Positions 18,302-28,363 are shown, counted from the first letter of the stretch. The stretch is DNA of 64,000 nt from Novosphingobium sp. (GCF_030699305.1 NZ_JAUYNB010000013.1:62001-126000); one strand, 5' to 3'. Translations and numbers: made by a program. The notes: generated from the sequence alone by a model not told the origin.

Positions 18302-20056
18302 ATGCATTTCGACGACCGCCTGGCCACCGTGTTGCGCAGCCGCGCTGACGGACCGGCGACGTCACGCATTCAGTTCCGGCAATTGCTCGACTTGCTCGGC
18401 ACCCTGCCCGCGGATGCCGCCGGACCGCAGATTGATGCCGCCTATGCCCGGCTCGCGGAACAGACCCGCGCCATCCCGGACGCCGACCGCGCGGCAATTG
18501 TGCGCGAAGCCGGGCTGCGGCTGCGCTCGCCCCGGCTGGTCGCCGCACTGGCGCAGGCCGATCCGGCGCAGGCCGCCAGCGCGCTGGCCCGCGCGCATCT
18601 GGCGGAGGAGCAATGGCTGGACCTGATCCCCGCCCTGCCGATCGCGGCGCGCGGTCATGTTCGCCAGCGCCGCGACCTTGGCCCGCGGGTTGAGGAACTG
18701 CTGGCACGGCTGGGTATTCGTGAACGCGGCCTCCCGCCAGCAACAGCACCAACCGCCCCCGCCGCAGATCCGGCGACGATTGCCGAGCCCGTCACCAATA
18801 CTGGCCCTCCGGCGGCCGCTGCGCCTGCCCCGGTCATCGCGATCCTGCCGCCCGAACCAGCCCCCGGCCCCGTCAACGAGCCGCTTAAAGGGATCGGCGC
18901 ACTGGTTCGCAAGATCGAAGCTTACCGGCTGGCCAAACAGGTCATCGACGTGCCCCCCCATGCAGATTCCCCGCGCCTGCCGCTGGGTGAGGACGGCAGC
19001 ATGACCCCGCCCGCCGAAGTGCAGGCGTTCGATTTTTCAACCGATGCGGCCGGACGGATCGTGTGGACCGATCCGGGCGTCGCGCCGATGACCGTCGGCT
19101 TGCAACTGGGCGGGCGCGGACCGGTCAGTTCCGGGGCGGACCTGAATTTGGCGATGCGCAGCCTGCAACCGCTGCGCGCGCTGCTGCTGCGCATCGATGG
19201 TGCTCCCGCCATTGCCGGGCAGTGGCAGGTTGATGCCGTCCCGGCGTTCGATCCGCTCAGCGGCCGGTTCGGCGGCTATCGCGGGCGAATGCGCCGCCCG
19301 GCCACCCTGCCCGCCAGCGCATTTGCCCCGGCGCGCGACACCGAGGCCGAGCGGCTGCGTCAGGCGCTGCATGAACTGCGCACGCCGGTGAACGCGATTC
19401 AGGGCTTTGCCGAGGTGATCCAGCAGCAGCTGTTCGGCCCCACCCCGCACGAATACCGCGCGCTGGCCGCCGGGATTGCGGGCGATGCAGCCCGGATGCT
19501 CGCTGCGTTCGAAGAACTGGAACGGCTCGCCCGGCTCGACAGCAAGGTGCTGGAACTGGAAGCCGGAGAAACCAGGCTGGATGAGATTGTTGCGGCAACG
19601 GTCGCGCAGCTTGGCGCGCATACCCGGTCCCGAGGCAGCGGGTTCGAAGCCCGCCAGGACGATGGCGAACTGATCCTGCCGCTGGCCCGGATCGAGGTGG
19701 AACGGATCGTGTGGCGTCTGCTGGCCACGCTGGCCGGAACAGCCGCACCGGGCGAGCAGTTGAAACTACGCCTGCGCCGCAAGGGCAGCAACATTCGCCT
19801 GTCCGTTGGTCTGCCCGCCGTGCTGGCCGCCAAAAATGACGCCGCGTTGTTTGCCGCCGCCACCGGCAGCGTGCCGCAAGTGATTGCCGCCGGTGTATTT
19901 GGCGTGGGCTTCGCGTTGCGGCTGGTCAAAGCGGAGGCCCACGCGGCTGGCGGCACACTCGACCGCCACAAGGACCGGCTCAGGCTGGAACTGCCGGGGT
20001 TGACCCCGGCGGCTGCGCGCCATAGCCATAGCGCCGCAGGACAGACCAACATCTGA
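18302..20056 (+). CDS. Cytosolic histidine kinase-like protein with degenerate ATPase domain
   Basis: 584 residues with no membrane segment. Residues 1-145 are helical repeats (AHLAEEQWLDLIPALP...RHRRDL-like), resembling DUF2336-type sensory regions. A Pro/Ala linker and a PAS-like segment (about 230-340) follow, then HisKA with the H-box HELRTPVNAIQGF near residue 360. The C-terminal HATPase region has no recognisable N-box Asn and no DxGxG; only GVFGVGFAL recalls the G2 box. It may be a phosphotransfer protein or pseudokinase. The next gene, a deacetylase, starts 32 nt downstream. Confidence 0.75.
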   Translation: MHFDDRLATVLRSRADGPATSRIQFRQLLDLLGTLPADAAGPQIDAAYARLAEQTRAIPDADRAAIVREAGLRLRSPRLVAALAQADPAQAASALARAHLAEEQWLDLIPALPIAARGHVRQRRDLGPRVEELLARLGIRERGLPPATAPTAPAADPATIAEPVTNTGPPAAAAPAPVIAILPPEPAPGPVNEPLKGIGALVRKIEAYRLAKQVIDVPPHADSPRLPLGEDGSMTPPAEVQAFDFSTDAAGRIVWTDPGVAPMTVGLQLGGRGPVSSGADLNLAMRSLQPLRALLLRIDGAPAIAGQWQVDAVPAFDPLSGRFGGYRGRMRRPATLPASAFAPARDTEAERLRQALHELRTPVNAIQGFAEVIQQQLFGPTPHEYRALAAGIAGDAARMLAAFEELERLARLDSKVLELEAGETRLDEIVAATVAQLGAHTRSRGSGFEARQDDGELILPLARIEVERIVWRLLATLAGTAAPGEQLKLRLRRKGSNIRLSVGLPAVLAAKNDAALFAAATGSVPQVIAAGVFGVGFALRLVKAEAHAAGGTLDRHKDRLRLELPGLTPAAARHSHSAAGQTNI

Positions 20057-20087
20057 ACCTGTAAAAAATACAGGGGCAGTAATAACC

Positions 20088-21110
20088 TTGACGCAGATCC
20101 GCATTCCGGAAGCGCCCGTAGCGGCGGACCTAGTGCGGTTTGCGCCGGGCGTCGGGCAACGGTTCATCCTGACCGTCGATACGGAGGAGGAGTTTGACTG
20201 GGACAAGCCAATCAGCAAGTCCGGCCACACCCTGCATTCCATCGCACGGCTCGCCAAGTTTCAGGAATTCTGCGAGGCGCAAAACATCTGTCCGATCTAT
20301 CTGGTCGATTATCCGATTGCCACATCGCCCACCGCAGCGGAAATCCTGCGTCCGGCCATCGCTGCAGGACGCGCCGAAGTAGGCGTGCAACTGCACCCCT
20401 GGGTCAGCCCGCCCCATGACGAGGAAGTGAACCAGTTCAACAGCTTCGCCGGCAATCTGCCGGTAGAACTTGAACGGGAAAAGTTCCACCGCCTGCACGC
20501 GGCAATCACCGCCAACTTTGGCGCAACCCCGCTGATCTACCGGGCCGGACGCTATGGCACCGGGCCGAATACCGCCGCGATCCTGTCGGAACACGGCATG
20601 GCGATCGATACTTCCGTGCGTGCGCGATTCGATTACAGCACGGCGGGCGGCCCCAACTATCGCGATCACCCGGTCACCCCGTACTGGCTTGATCGCAGCA
20701 ACGGGTTGATGGAACTGCCGCTGACCTCGGTCTACTGGGGGATGCTGCGCCAGCTCGGCCACTGGCTCTATCCCAAGCTGTGGCGCACCCCGCAACTGCG
20801 TGGCGCGCTCGCCCGGATCGGGCTGCTGGAACGCATTCCGCTGACCCCCGAAGGCGTCACGCTGGAGGAAGCGATTCGCGGGATCGACATCGCAATCGAT
20901 GAAGGCCTGCCAGTGCTGGTGTTCAGCTTCCACAGCCCCTCGCTCGCCCCCGGCTTTACACCCTACGTCAAGACCGAGGACGATCTCGACGCGCTGTATG
21001 ACTGGTGGCGCGGGGTCTTTGCCTATTTGCGGCAGCGCGGCGTCGCCCCCAGCAACGTTCAGGACATCATGCAATCGGTGGAGCTTGCCAGCAGCGCACA
21101 GCCAAGCTAA
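20088..21110 (+). CDS. WalW-like polysaccharide deacetylase
   Basis: 340 residues from a TTG start at 20088, with AGGGG 12 nt upstream and no nearby ATG. The NodB-type fold is visible: [11 protein letters not shown] holds the first Asp and acidic cluster, [14 protein letters not shown] gives metal ligands, and YRAGRYGTG and [12 protein letters not shown] follow in order. This matches the WalW subgroup of carbohydrate esterase family 4, proposed to deacetylate cell-surface polysaccharide. No signal peptide is evident. It is probably translated with the upstream kinase-like gene, suggesting a joint role in envelope polysaccharide control. Confidence 0.82.
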   Translation: MTQIRIPEAPVAADLVRFAPGVGQRFILTVDTEEEFDWDKPISKSGHTLHSIARLAKFQEFCEAQNICPIYLVDYPIATSPTAAEILRPAIAAGRAEVGVQLHPWVSPPHDEEVNQFNSFAGNLPVELEREKFHRLHAAITANFGATPLIYRAGRYGTGPNTAAILSEHGMAIDTSVRARFDYSTAGGPNYRDHPVTPYWLDRSNGLMELPLTSVYWGMLRQLGHWLYPKLWRTPQLRGALARIGLLERIPLTPEGVTLEEAIRGIDIAIDEGLPVLVFSFHSPSLAPGFTPYVKTEDDLDALYDWWRGVFAYLRQRGVAPSNVQDIMQSVELASSAQPS

Positions 21111-21134
21111 CGCGCCGCTTCTGGTGGCGGGTAT

Positions 21135-21210
21135 GGGCCTGTAGCTCAGCGGTTAGAGCTGGCCGCTCATAACGGCTAGGTCGCGGGTTCGAATCCTGCC
21201 GGGCCCACCA
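21135..21210 (+). tRNA. tRNA-Ile2 (CAU, lysidine-modified)
   Basis: A 76-nt cloverleaf. Acceptor GGGCCTG pairs with CGGGCCC, the anticodon loop CTCATAA carries CAT, the T-loop is GTTCGAATC, and ACCA is encoded. The body, with GACTCATAA-like loop context and GGTCGC variable region, matches tRNA-Ile2, whose C34 becomes lysidine, and not initiator or elongator tRNA-Met. Confidence 0.85.
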
Positions 21211-21253
21211 CCAAACACCCAGCCCGGCCCCGCGCCGGACCGGAAACCAGGGT

Positions 21254-21330
<77 letters not shown>

Positions 21331-21340
21331 AGTTTTCCGA

Positions 21341-22675
21341 TCAATTCCCGTTGATTGGCCCGGCTTCGTTGGCCACGATCTTCAGCACCGTCGCCCATGC
21401 CCGGACGTTCTGTTCAAGTTGCGCCGGATCAACCTTGTCCAGCGTATCGTCGGGCGTGTGGTGCAGATCGAAATAGCGGGTGCCGTCCTGGTCGAGGTCA
21501 ACCACGGCCAGCTTCTGTCTGGCGATGATTGCCCCGATGTCAGCGCCGCCAGACGCCTTGTCGCTGCCCCGGTGAATGCCGAGCGGCGCAAGGGCGGCGG
21601 CGATGCGGTCCGCTAACGGGGCGTTGGCGGGGGCGAAGTTGAACTGGGCGCGCCAGACGCGGTCCGCCCCGAAATCGCTTTCCATCGCCAGCGCGTGGGG
21701 TTCACCGGCATGGGCCTCGCCATACGCCGCACCGCCGAATACGCCGACTTCTTCCGCCCCGGCCCACAGCACGCGAATCGTGCGCAGCGGCTTGCCGCCG
21801 GCCTGAGCGCGCAGGGCTGCATCGGTGATGATCCCGCAGCCCGCCGCATCATCGAACGCGCCGGTGCCCAGATCCCAGCTGTCGAGGTGGCAGGCAACCA
21901 AGATCGGCGGCAGCGCCGGATCGCGCCCCGGCAGCTCCGCGATCACGTTGCCCGACGGCAGCGGGCCGACCGGCTTGCCTTCCAGCACCAGGTTCAGCTG
22001 CATCGGCTTGCCGGTGCGAGCAATGCGCGCAATCAGGTCTGCATCCGGGTTGGACACCGCGCCCGCCGGAACCGCCGTGACACCGGCGGTCCAGCCGGTG
22101 GCGCCAGTATGCGGATTGCGGTGGCGGTCGGTCCCGATCGAGCGAATCACCACCCCCGCCGCGCCCTTGCTGGCAGCGAGCGTGGGTCCGGCCCGGCGCA
22201 CTTGCCCATACGGGCCATAGGAAGAGCCATCCTGCGTCGGCAGCATCGCGTGGTCGATGAATGCAATTTTGCCCTTCAATGAACCGTCCGGCGCGGCGCG
22301 CAACGCATCCAGCGTGGCGAAATAGACCAGCGGCGCGGTCAGCCCGCCCGCAGGGGTTGGCGCGCTGTTGCCCAGCGCCGTGATCGCCAGCTGGTGCGGA
22401 TACGGCGCGGTCAGCCGCGCGGCCTCTGCGCCGCGCACCCAGCCGGGGATGGTAAATGCCTCGACCCGGACATTGGCCAGCCCCAGCGCTTTCAGTCGGG
22501 CCACAGCCCAGTCGCGCGCAGCCGCTTCGCGGTCCGTCCCGGCCAGCCGCGCGCCGATTTCGGTGGTCAGATCGGCGGTGATTGTCCAGGCGACGGATTC
22601 CGCAGGCGCGTCGGCCCGTGCAGTGGTGGCCAGCAGGGCGGCGGACAGGGCGAGCAGGGGTTTGAATGTGATCAT
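21341..22675 (-). CDS. M28 family metallopeptidase, exported
   Basis: 444 residues from the ATG at 22675. A signal peptide [21 protein letters not shown] is followed by a mature N-terminus. A PA-type insert domain ([18 protein letters not shown]...KGKIAFIDH) precedes the zinc aminopeptidase core. Metal ligands are in order: H and D in [19 protein letters not shown], the EE pair in [13 protein letters not shown] in MESDFGAD, and H in [12 protein letters not shown]. It probably removes N-terminal residues from peptides in the periplasm. The much longer open frame running upstream into the ettA antisense is not coding. Confidence 0.9.
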   Translation of the reverse strand: MITFKPLLALSAALLATTARADAPAESVAWTITADLTTEIGARLAGTDREAAARDWAVARLKALGLANVRVEAFTIPGWVRGAEAARLTAPYPHQLAITALGNSAPTPAGGLTAPLVYFATLDALRAAPDGSLKGKIAFIDHAMLPTQDGSSYGPYGQVRRAGPTLAASKGAAGVVIRSIGTDRHRNPHTGATGWTAGVTAVPAGAVSNPDADLIARIARTGKPMQLNLVLEGKPVGPLPSGNVIAELPGRDPALPPILVACHLDSWDLGTGAFDDAAGCGIITDAALRAQAGGKPLRTIRVLWAGAEEVGVFGGAAYGEAHAGEPHALAMESDFGADRVWRAQFNFAPANAPLADRIAAALAPLGIHRGSDKASGGADIGAIIARQKLAVVDLDQDGTRYFDLHHTPDDTLDKVDPAQLEQNVRAWATVLKIVANEAGPINGN

Positions 22676-22819
22676 GCCCGGCTTGCTATCGCGGTGCCCG
22701 GCACTTGCCAATCCCGGCTGATGCTCCGTCCGGCAGTTCGCGCCGCGCTTGCCCCGCCCGCGCCTGCCCTGTAGAGGGCGCGGCAACTTATCTGATCGCG
22801 ACTTTTCCAGAGGAATCCG

Positions 22820-24499
22820 ATGGCCGCCCAATACGCCTACGTCATGAAGGGCATGACCAAGACTTTCCCCGGCGCCCCCAAGCCGGTGCTGAGCAACATC
22901 AGCCTGCAATTCTATCAGGGTGCCAAGATCGGTATCGTCGGCCCAAACGGTGTCGGCAAATCCACGCTGATCAAGATCATGGCCGGGCTCGACACCGATT
23001 TTACCGGTGAAGCCTGGGCCGGTGAGCACATCACGGTTGGCTATCTTGAGCAGGAGCCCCAGCTCGATACGACCAAGACCGTGCTGGAAAACGTCAAGGA
23101 AGGCGCGCGCGAAACCGCCGATCTGGTTGACCGGTTCAACGAGATTTCGAACATCATGGCCGAACCGCCGGAGGACGTCGATTTCGACGCGCTGATGGAC
23201 GAGATGGGCACGTTGCAGGAAAAGATCGACGCGGTTGACGGCTGGACGCTCGACAACCAGCTGGAAATCGCGATGGAAGCATTGCGTTGCCCGCCGGGCG
23301 ACTGGGCGGTGGACAACCTGTCGGGCGGCGAAAAACGCCGCATTGCGCTGACCCGGCTGCTGATTCAAAAGCCGGACATCCTGCTGCTCGACGAACCGAC
23401 CAACCACCTTGACGCCGAATCCGTCGAATGGCTGGAAAACCACCTGAAGGAATACGCCGGCGCGGTGCTGATGATCACCCACGATCGCTACTTCCTTGAC
23501 AACGTGGTGGGCTGGATTCTGGAACTCGATCGCGGGAAATACTTCCCCTACGAGGGCAACTATTCGACCTATCTGGAAAAGAAGGGCAAGCGCCTGGAGC
23601 AGGAGGACCGCGAGGAATCCGGCCGCCAGAAGGCGATCAAGGAAGAACTCGAATGGATCCGGCAGGGGCCGAAGGGCCGCCAGACCAAGTCCAAGGCGCG
23701 TATTTCAAAGTTCGAGCAACTGGTTGCCAGTCAGGAAAGCCGCAGCCCCGGCAAGGCCCAGATCGTCATCCAGGTGCCAGAACGGCTGGGCGGCAAGGTG
23801 ATCGAGGCCAAGAACATCAGCAAGGCCTACGGCGACAAGCTGTTGTTCGAAGACCTGTCATTTCTGCTGCCACCGGGCGGCATCGTTGGCGTGATCGGGC
23901 CGAACGGCGCGGGTAAATCGACGTTGTTCAAGCTGATCACCGGGCAGGAGCAACCCGATACCGGCACCATCGAAATCGGTTCGACGGTCCATCTGGGCTA
24001 TGTCGACCAGAGCCGCGATGCGCTGAACCCGGCCCACAACGTCTGGGAAGAAATCTCCGGCGGGCACGATTACATGAAGGTCAACGGGCACGACACCAGC
24101 ACCCGGGCCTATGTCGGCGCGTTCAACTTCAAGGGCCAGGACCAGCAGAAGAACGTCGGCAAACTGTCCGGCGGTGAACGCAACCGCGTCCACATGGCCA
24201 AGATGCTGAAACAGGGCGGCAACGTCCTGCTGCTCGACGAACCGACCAACGATCTTGACGTCGAAACGCTGGGTGCGCTGGAAGACGCGATCGAGAACTT
24301 CGCGGGCTGCGCCGTGGTTATTTCGCACGACCGCTTCTTCCTTGACCGTCTGGCCACGCACATTCTGGCCTTCGAAGGCAACAGCCACGTCGAATGGTTC
24401 GAAGGCAACTTCGCGATGTACGAAGAAGACAAGCGCCGCCGTCTGGGCGATGCGGCGGATCGTCCGACCCGCCTGGCCTATAAGAAACTGACGCGCTGA
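22820..24499 (+). CDS. ettA: Energy-dependent translational throttle protein EttA (ABC-F)
   Basis: 559 residues. Two ABC ATPase cassettes without membrane domains: Walker A GPNGVGKST and GPNGAGKST, signatures LSGGEKRRIAL and LSGGERNRVHM, and Walker B LLLDEPTNHLD and LLLDEPTNDLD. The arm after the first Walker A region and the P-site linker between the cassettes match EttA, which binds the ribosomal E site and gates the first elongation step by energy status. It starts MAAQYAYVMKGMTKTFPG. It is divergent from the M28 peptidase. Confidence 0.95.
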   Translation: MAAQYAYVMKGMTKTFPGAPKPVLSNISLQFYQGAKIGIVGPNGVGKSTLIKIMAGLDTDFTGEAWAGEHITVGYLEQEPQLDTTKTVLENVKEGARETADLVDRFNEISNIMAEPPEDVDFDALMDEMGTLQEKIDAVDGWTLDNQLEIAMEALRCPPGDWAVDNLSGGEKRRIALTRLLIQKPDILLLDEPTNHLDAESVEWLENHLKEYAGAVLMITHDRYFLDNVVGWILELDRGKYFPYEGNYSTYLEKKGKRLEQEDREESGRQKAIKEELEWIRQGPKGRQTKSKARISKFEQLVASQESRSPGKAQIVIQVPERLGGKVIEAKNISKAYGDKLLFEDLSFLLPPGGIVGVIGPNGAGKSTLFKLITGQEQPDTGTIEIGSTVHLGYVDQSRDALNPAHNVWEEISGGHDYMKVNGHDTSTRAYVGAFNFKGQDQQKNVGKLSGGERNRVHMAKMLKQGGNVLLLDEPTNDLDVETLGALEDAIENFAGCAVVISHDRFFLDRLATHILAFEGNSHVEWFEGNFAMYEEDKRRRLGDAADRPTRLAYKKLTR

Positions 24500-24717
24500 C
24501 CGGTCGGGGAACCACTCAGGTTCCCTGACACGGCTGCCGGGCATCACCGCTCGTGAACTGGACGCCGTGCAGACTGGCGTAAACTTCATTCATTTTCCCA
24601 CCCCTGAACCTGAACGGGAGGATCACCAAACCATTCACGCTGCGGACAGCGCGAATCGCGTATTTCAATCCCATGGTCGCCGCCGTTGGTGTGGCGCGCT
24701 GGGATGGAGAAACGGCT

Positions 24718-25758
24718 ATGGCCGTCAAGAAACTTGGTATGACTGGCCGGATTTCAACCCTGGCCCTCGCAATTGCCGCGCTGACCCTGCCCGGGCTGGC
24801 ATCGGCGCAGGAGGAAGGTCGCGGGCGACGCGGTGACAGCGAGGCGGCCGGAAATATCTCCGGCAGCTACCAGCCGCCGCAGCGTTCGGCACCGCGTGAA
24901 AACCGCGGCGATTCCGGTCGCGATTCCGGCAATGGCTGGACCCGTCCGGCGGCCCGTTCGGCCCCGGTTGCGGTTCCCGCCCCGGCTGCAGCACCGACCG
25001 CCAACATGAGTGATCGGCGCGGCGGTACGGACGGCGCACGTGGCAGCTGGCGCGGCCGTGAAAGCGGCGGCGCTCCGACGCCGGGCGTGACCCGCGAATG
25101 GCGCGGCAATGGCGCGGGTATGGCGACAGTGCCTGTACCGCAGCCCGCCCCGCGCGCGGCAACCGGCACCACCTGGACCGGTGCGGCAACCGCAAACGGC
25201 ACCGGCTATCGCAACGATGACCGGCGCGGCGTGCGGACCGAAACCCGCACCCGCACCGAAGATCGGCGCACCGATGGCTGGCGCGCTGAAGACCGGCGCA
25301 GCGAAGCGCGCGGTGCGGATGTCTGGCGCAATGATCGCAACCGCGATGATCGCCGCGATACCTATCGCAGCACCGACCGCCGCGATGACAGCCGTTACCG
25401 CAATGACAGCTGGAACCGCGATCGCGGCAGCTACAAGCAGGACTATCGCCGTTGGGACAACCGCTGGCGCGATAACCACCGCTACAACTGGTCGTCCTAT
25501 CGCCGGACCAATCCGTCGATCTACCGGATGGGCTCATATTACTCGCCCTACCGGAACTACTCCTATCGGCCGCTGAGCATCGGGTTCTTCATGGACAGCC
25601 TGTTCTTCAGCAGCAACTACTGGATCAACGATCCGTGGCAGTATCGTCTGCCCGATGTCTATGGTCCTTACCGCTGGGTCCGTTATTATGACGATGCCTT
25701 GCTGGTGAACGTCTATTCAGGCGAAGTTGTCGACGTGATCCGCAACTTCTTCTGGTAA
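24718..25758 (+). CDS. RcnB family periplasmic protein with long Arg/Asp-rich region
   Basis: 346 residues from ATG 24718, which has GGAGAAA upstream. A signal peptide ends near LPGLASAQ. A long disordered section follows, rich in Gly, Pro, Ala and then in Arg/Asp/Asn pairs (RNDDRR, RTEDRR, DDSRYRND), up to about residue 260. The C-terminus, with DPWQYRLPDVYGPYRWVRYYDDALLVNVYSGEVVDVI, is the RcnB domain (Ni/Co homeostasis in E. coli). E. coli RcnB is far shorter, so the repetitive middle is an expansion. Metal function here is not shown. A hairpin terminator follows. Confidence 0.8.
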   Translation: MAVKKLGMTGRISTLALAIAALTLPGLASAQEEGRGRRGDSEAAGNISGSYQPPQRSAPRENRGDSGRDSGNGWTRPAARSAPVAVPAPAAAPTANMSDRRGGTDGARGSWRGRESGGAPTPGVTREWRGNGAGMATVPVPQPAPRAATGTTWTGAATANGTGYRNDDRRGVRTETRTRTEDRRTDGWRAEDRRSEARGADVWRNDRNRDDRRDTYRSTDRRDDSRYRNDSWNRDRGSYKQDYRRWDNRWRDNHRYNWSSYRRTNPSIYRMGSYYSPYRNYSYRPLSIGFFMDSLFFSSNYWINDPWQYRLPDVYGPYRWVRYYDDALLVNVYSGEVVDVIRNFFW

Positions 25759-25770
25759 CTGCCACATCAA

Positions 25771-25803
25771 ACGGGGCCTGCATCATCATGGTGCAGGCCC
25801 CGT
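25771..25803 (+). terminator. Hairpin terminator after the RcnB-like gene
   Basis: A perfect 12-bp stem ACGGGGCCTGCA / TGCAGGCCCCGT with a 9-nt loop, 13 nt past the stop. The T-run is weak. Confidence 0.65.
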
Positions 25804-25871
25804 CCTTATGATCTGCACGGTCACCGGAACTTTTGCTTGCCCTGCGCGGGTAGCCGGATAGTGCTTTGCCG

Positions 25872-26552
25872 ATGGTCGCCTATCAGTATCCCCCCTGCCC
25901 CAACCCCGATAAACTGGCGCTGCTGAAAGTCGGCGCGCACGTCCGGCGGCGGCTGACAGCCGATCCGCTGGTGGAAAAGGTTCCGGTCGAATCGGCCGAG
26001 ATCTGGGCCATTCCCGAGTTTGCCAGTCCGGCCGAATGCGATCACCTGATCACGATGGTGGACCGCACCGCGCGCCCGTCGGACACGCTCGACCACGGCT
26101 ATGAAGGCGTGTGGCGGACCAGCTATTCCGGCGATGTTGACCGCAACGACAGCTTTGTGAAGATGATTGAGCGGCGGATCGACGATCTGCTGGGCTTGCC
26201 CCACGATAACGGCGAAACGATGCAGGGCCAGCGCTATGCGCCAGGGCAGGAATTCAAGCCGCACATGGACTGGTTCTGGACCAAGGCGCCCTACTGGAAG
26301 GTTGAGGCGAAGCGCGGCGGACAGCGCTGCATCACAGCGATGATCTACCTGAACGATGTCGAGGAAGGCGGGCAGACCGAGTTTCCCAACATCGGTGTGT
26401 CGATCCCGCCCCAGCGCGGCGCGCTGATCGTGTGGAACAATGCCGCCCCGGACGGTTCGTTCAATCAGGATACCATCCACGCCGGAACGCCGGTGGTCCG
26501 GGGCGTCAAATACATCATCACCAAGTGGTATCGCGTGCGCAAATGGGGCTGA
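25872..26552 (+). CDS. 2OG-Fe(II) oxygenase, prolyl 4-hydroxylase type
   Basis: 226 residues from ATG 25872; a TTG at 25866 is possible. The double-stranded beta-helix iron ligands are complete: H131 and D133 in FKPHMDW and H203 in TIHAGTPV, with K213 in GVKYI as the 2-oxoglutarate carboxylate ligand. The core YLNDVEEGGQTEFP matches the P4Hc domain. It probably hydroxylates a prolyl or similar residue in a protein. No signal peptide is seen, so it is cytosolic. Its last 10 nt overlap the DUF885 gene, so the two are translationally coupled. Confidence 0.9.
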   Translation: MVAYQYPPCPNPDKLALLKVGAHVRRRLTADPLVEKVPVESAEIWAIPEFASPAECDHLITMVDRTARPSDTLDHGYEGVWRTSYSGDVDRNDSFVKMIERRIDDLLGLPHDNGETMQGQRYAPGQEFKPHMDWFWTKAPYWKVEAKRGGQRCITAMIYLNDVEEGGQTEFPNIGVSIPPQRGALIVWNNAAPDGSFNQDTIHAGTPVVRGVKYIITKWYRVRKWG

Positions 26553-28363
26553 TCCGTGCAGCCCTTTACGCCGTTCTGCTGCCTGCAGTCCTGGCGCTTC
26601 AGCCGCAGGCCGCGTTCGCGCGCCTGCCGACGCAAAGCGCCGCACTGGCCAGTACCGAGGATTCGCGTCTGCTGGCGGTCATGCGCGATGACAGCCGCCG
26701 GACGATGGCGTCCGATCCACTGGGCGCGCTGTTCCACGGCGGCGCGGTCAGCGGCGATGAACTGGCGCAAGTCTTCACCGACGCACAGCTGCGCGCGGCG
26801 CGCAAATCCGGCAAGCTGACGCTGGAGGCATTGGGCCGGATTGACCGGACCGCGCTCAGCCCCGAACGCCAGATTTCCTATGACGCATTCCTTGCCGCCA
26901 AGCGCGAGGAGCAGGACTGGCTGCGCCCCGACCTGATTGCACTGACGGCGGTGCGTCCACTGGAACACTTTGGCGGGCTGCACATGGAGTTTCCGGCGCT
27001 GCTGGCGCGGGACGGGGCCGTTCCGTTCGAGACAGAGGCTGACTATCGCCGTAATCTTGAGCTGAGCCGCGCATTCGCGACGGTGCTGGACAATGCCGTG
27101 CTGCGGTTTCGCCAGGGGTTGGACAGCGGGGTCGTCGACACCCGGCTGACGGTCGGCAACATGATCGCGCAGATCGACACTCTGCTGGCCCACCCGCCCG
27201 AAGAATCGCCATTCTACGCCCCGGTTACCAGTTTTCCCGGCGCCGTTCCGGCCAGCCGCCGGGCCGCCTTGCGCAGCGCCTATGTTGCGACGATCCGGAC
27301 CGATCTCTTCCCCGCCTACCGCCGCCTGCGCAACTTCCTGAACGACGAATACCTCCCAGCCGCGCGTTCCAGCGCCGGGCTGGGCAGCATGAAAGGCGGC
27401 GCAGCGCTGTATCGCAAGCTGATCGAGCGCGAGACCACGCTGCGGCTGGAACCGGATGCGATCCACCAGCTGGGATTGGGCGAAGTGGCCCGCATCCAGC
27501 GCGAGATGGACACCGTACGGGCGCAGCTGGGCTATCCGGGCGAGCTCAAGGCCTTTTTCGAACACATCCGCACCGATCCGCGCTTTCACCCCACCACCGA
27601 GGAGGAACTGGCGCGCGGCTATGCCGAAATCGCGCGCAAGGTCGAAGCGCTGGCCCCGCGCTATTTCCACCGCCTGCCGCGTACCCCGCTGGTGATCCAG
27701 CCCTACCCCGCTTACCGCGCGCAGTATGAGGCCGGCGGCAGCTATACCCAGGGCAGCGCCGATGGGCGGCGACCGGGGATCTTCTGGTATAACACCCACG
27801 ATCTGCCCAGCCGCTTCCTGAGCGGAGTGACCACGCTGTATCTGCACGAAGGCGCACCGGGCCATCATTTCCAGATCAGCCGCGCGCAGGAGGATACCTC
27901 GTTGCCCGATATCCAGCGATTCGGCGGCAACGATGCCTATGTCGAAGGCTGGGCGCTCTATGCCGAAACGCTGGGCTTCGCGATGGGGCTGTATGACGAT
28001 CCGTTGCAGCACTGGGGCACGCTGGACGATGAAATGCTCCGCGCAATGCGGCTGGTGGTCGATACCGGCATTCACGCCAGAGGGTGGAGCCGCGATCAGG
28101 CGATCGAATATATGCTGGCCAATTCCGGCATGGGCCGGACCGATGCCACCGCCGAAGTGGAGCGCTATATCGCCTGGCCCGCGCAGGCACTGTCCTACAA
28201 GATCGGCGCGCTGACGATCCAGAGCCTGCGCAGCGAAGCCGAAACCGCACTGGGCGCGCGCTTCGACATCCGCGATTTTCACGAGCAGGTGCTCGGCAGC
28301 GGCGCCCTGCCGCTACCGATCCTCACCGCCAAAGTGCGCGGGTGGATCGACCGGCAGCGCTAG
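26543..28363 (+). CDS. DUF885 family metallopeptidase-like lipoprotein or exported protein
   Basis: 606 residues. A signal peptide MGLIRAALYAVLLPAVLALQPQAAFA is followed by a long helical body. The zinc-type motif HEGAPGHHFQ is near residues 435-444, with YVEGWALYAETLGFAMGLY downstream supplying the Glu ligand, the layout of the DUF885 (M32/neurolysin-like) fold. Action is probably periplasmic on peptides. It starts inside the prolyl hydroxylase gene (10-nt overlap). Its stop shares the four bases CTAG with the stop of the convergent COQ4-like gene. Confidence 0.88.
   Translation: MGLIRAALYAVLLPAVLALQPQAAFARLPTQSAALASTEDSRLLAVMRDDSRRTMASDPLGALFHGGAVSGDELAQVFTDAQLRAARKSGKLTLEALGRIDRTALSPERQISYDAFLAAKREEQDWLRPDLIALTAVRPLEHFGGLHMEFPALLARDGAVPFETEADYRRNLELSRAFATVLDNAVLRFRQGLDSGVVDTRLTVGNMIAQIDTLLAHPPEESPFYAPVTSFPGAVPASRRAALRSAYVATIRTDLFPAYRRLRNFLNDEYLPAARSSAGLGSMKGGAALYRKLIERETTLRLEPDAIHQLGLGEVARIQREMDTVRAQLGYPGELKAFFEHIRTDPRFHPTTEEELARGYAEIARKVEALAPRYFHRLPRTPLVIQPYPAYRAQYEAGGSYTQGSADGRRPGIFWYNTHDLPSRFLSGVTTLYLHEGAPGHHFQISRAQEDTSLPDIQRFGGNDAYVEGWALYAETLGFAMGLYDDPLQHWGTLDDEMLRAMRLVVDTGIHARGWSRDQAIEYMLANSGMGRTDATAEVERYIAWPAQALSYKIGALTIQSLRSEAETALGARFDIRDFHEQVLGSGALPLPILTAKVRGWIDRQR

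Noticed and set aside
21135-21210. tRNA-Met because of anticodon CAT
   Set aside because: Body and loop context match the lysidine-dependent tRNA-Ile2; it lacks initiator features and elongator Met-like stems.
21341-23482. A 713-residue M28 peptidase with a 269-residue N-terminal extension
   Set aside because: The extension is antisense to ettA. The true start at 22675 begins with a signal peptide.
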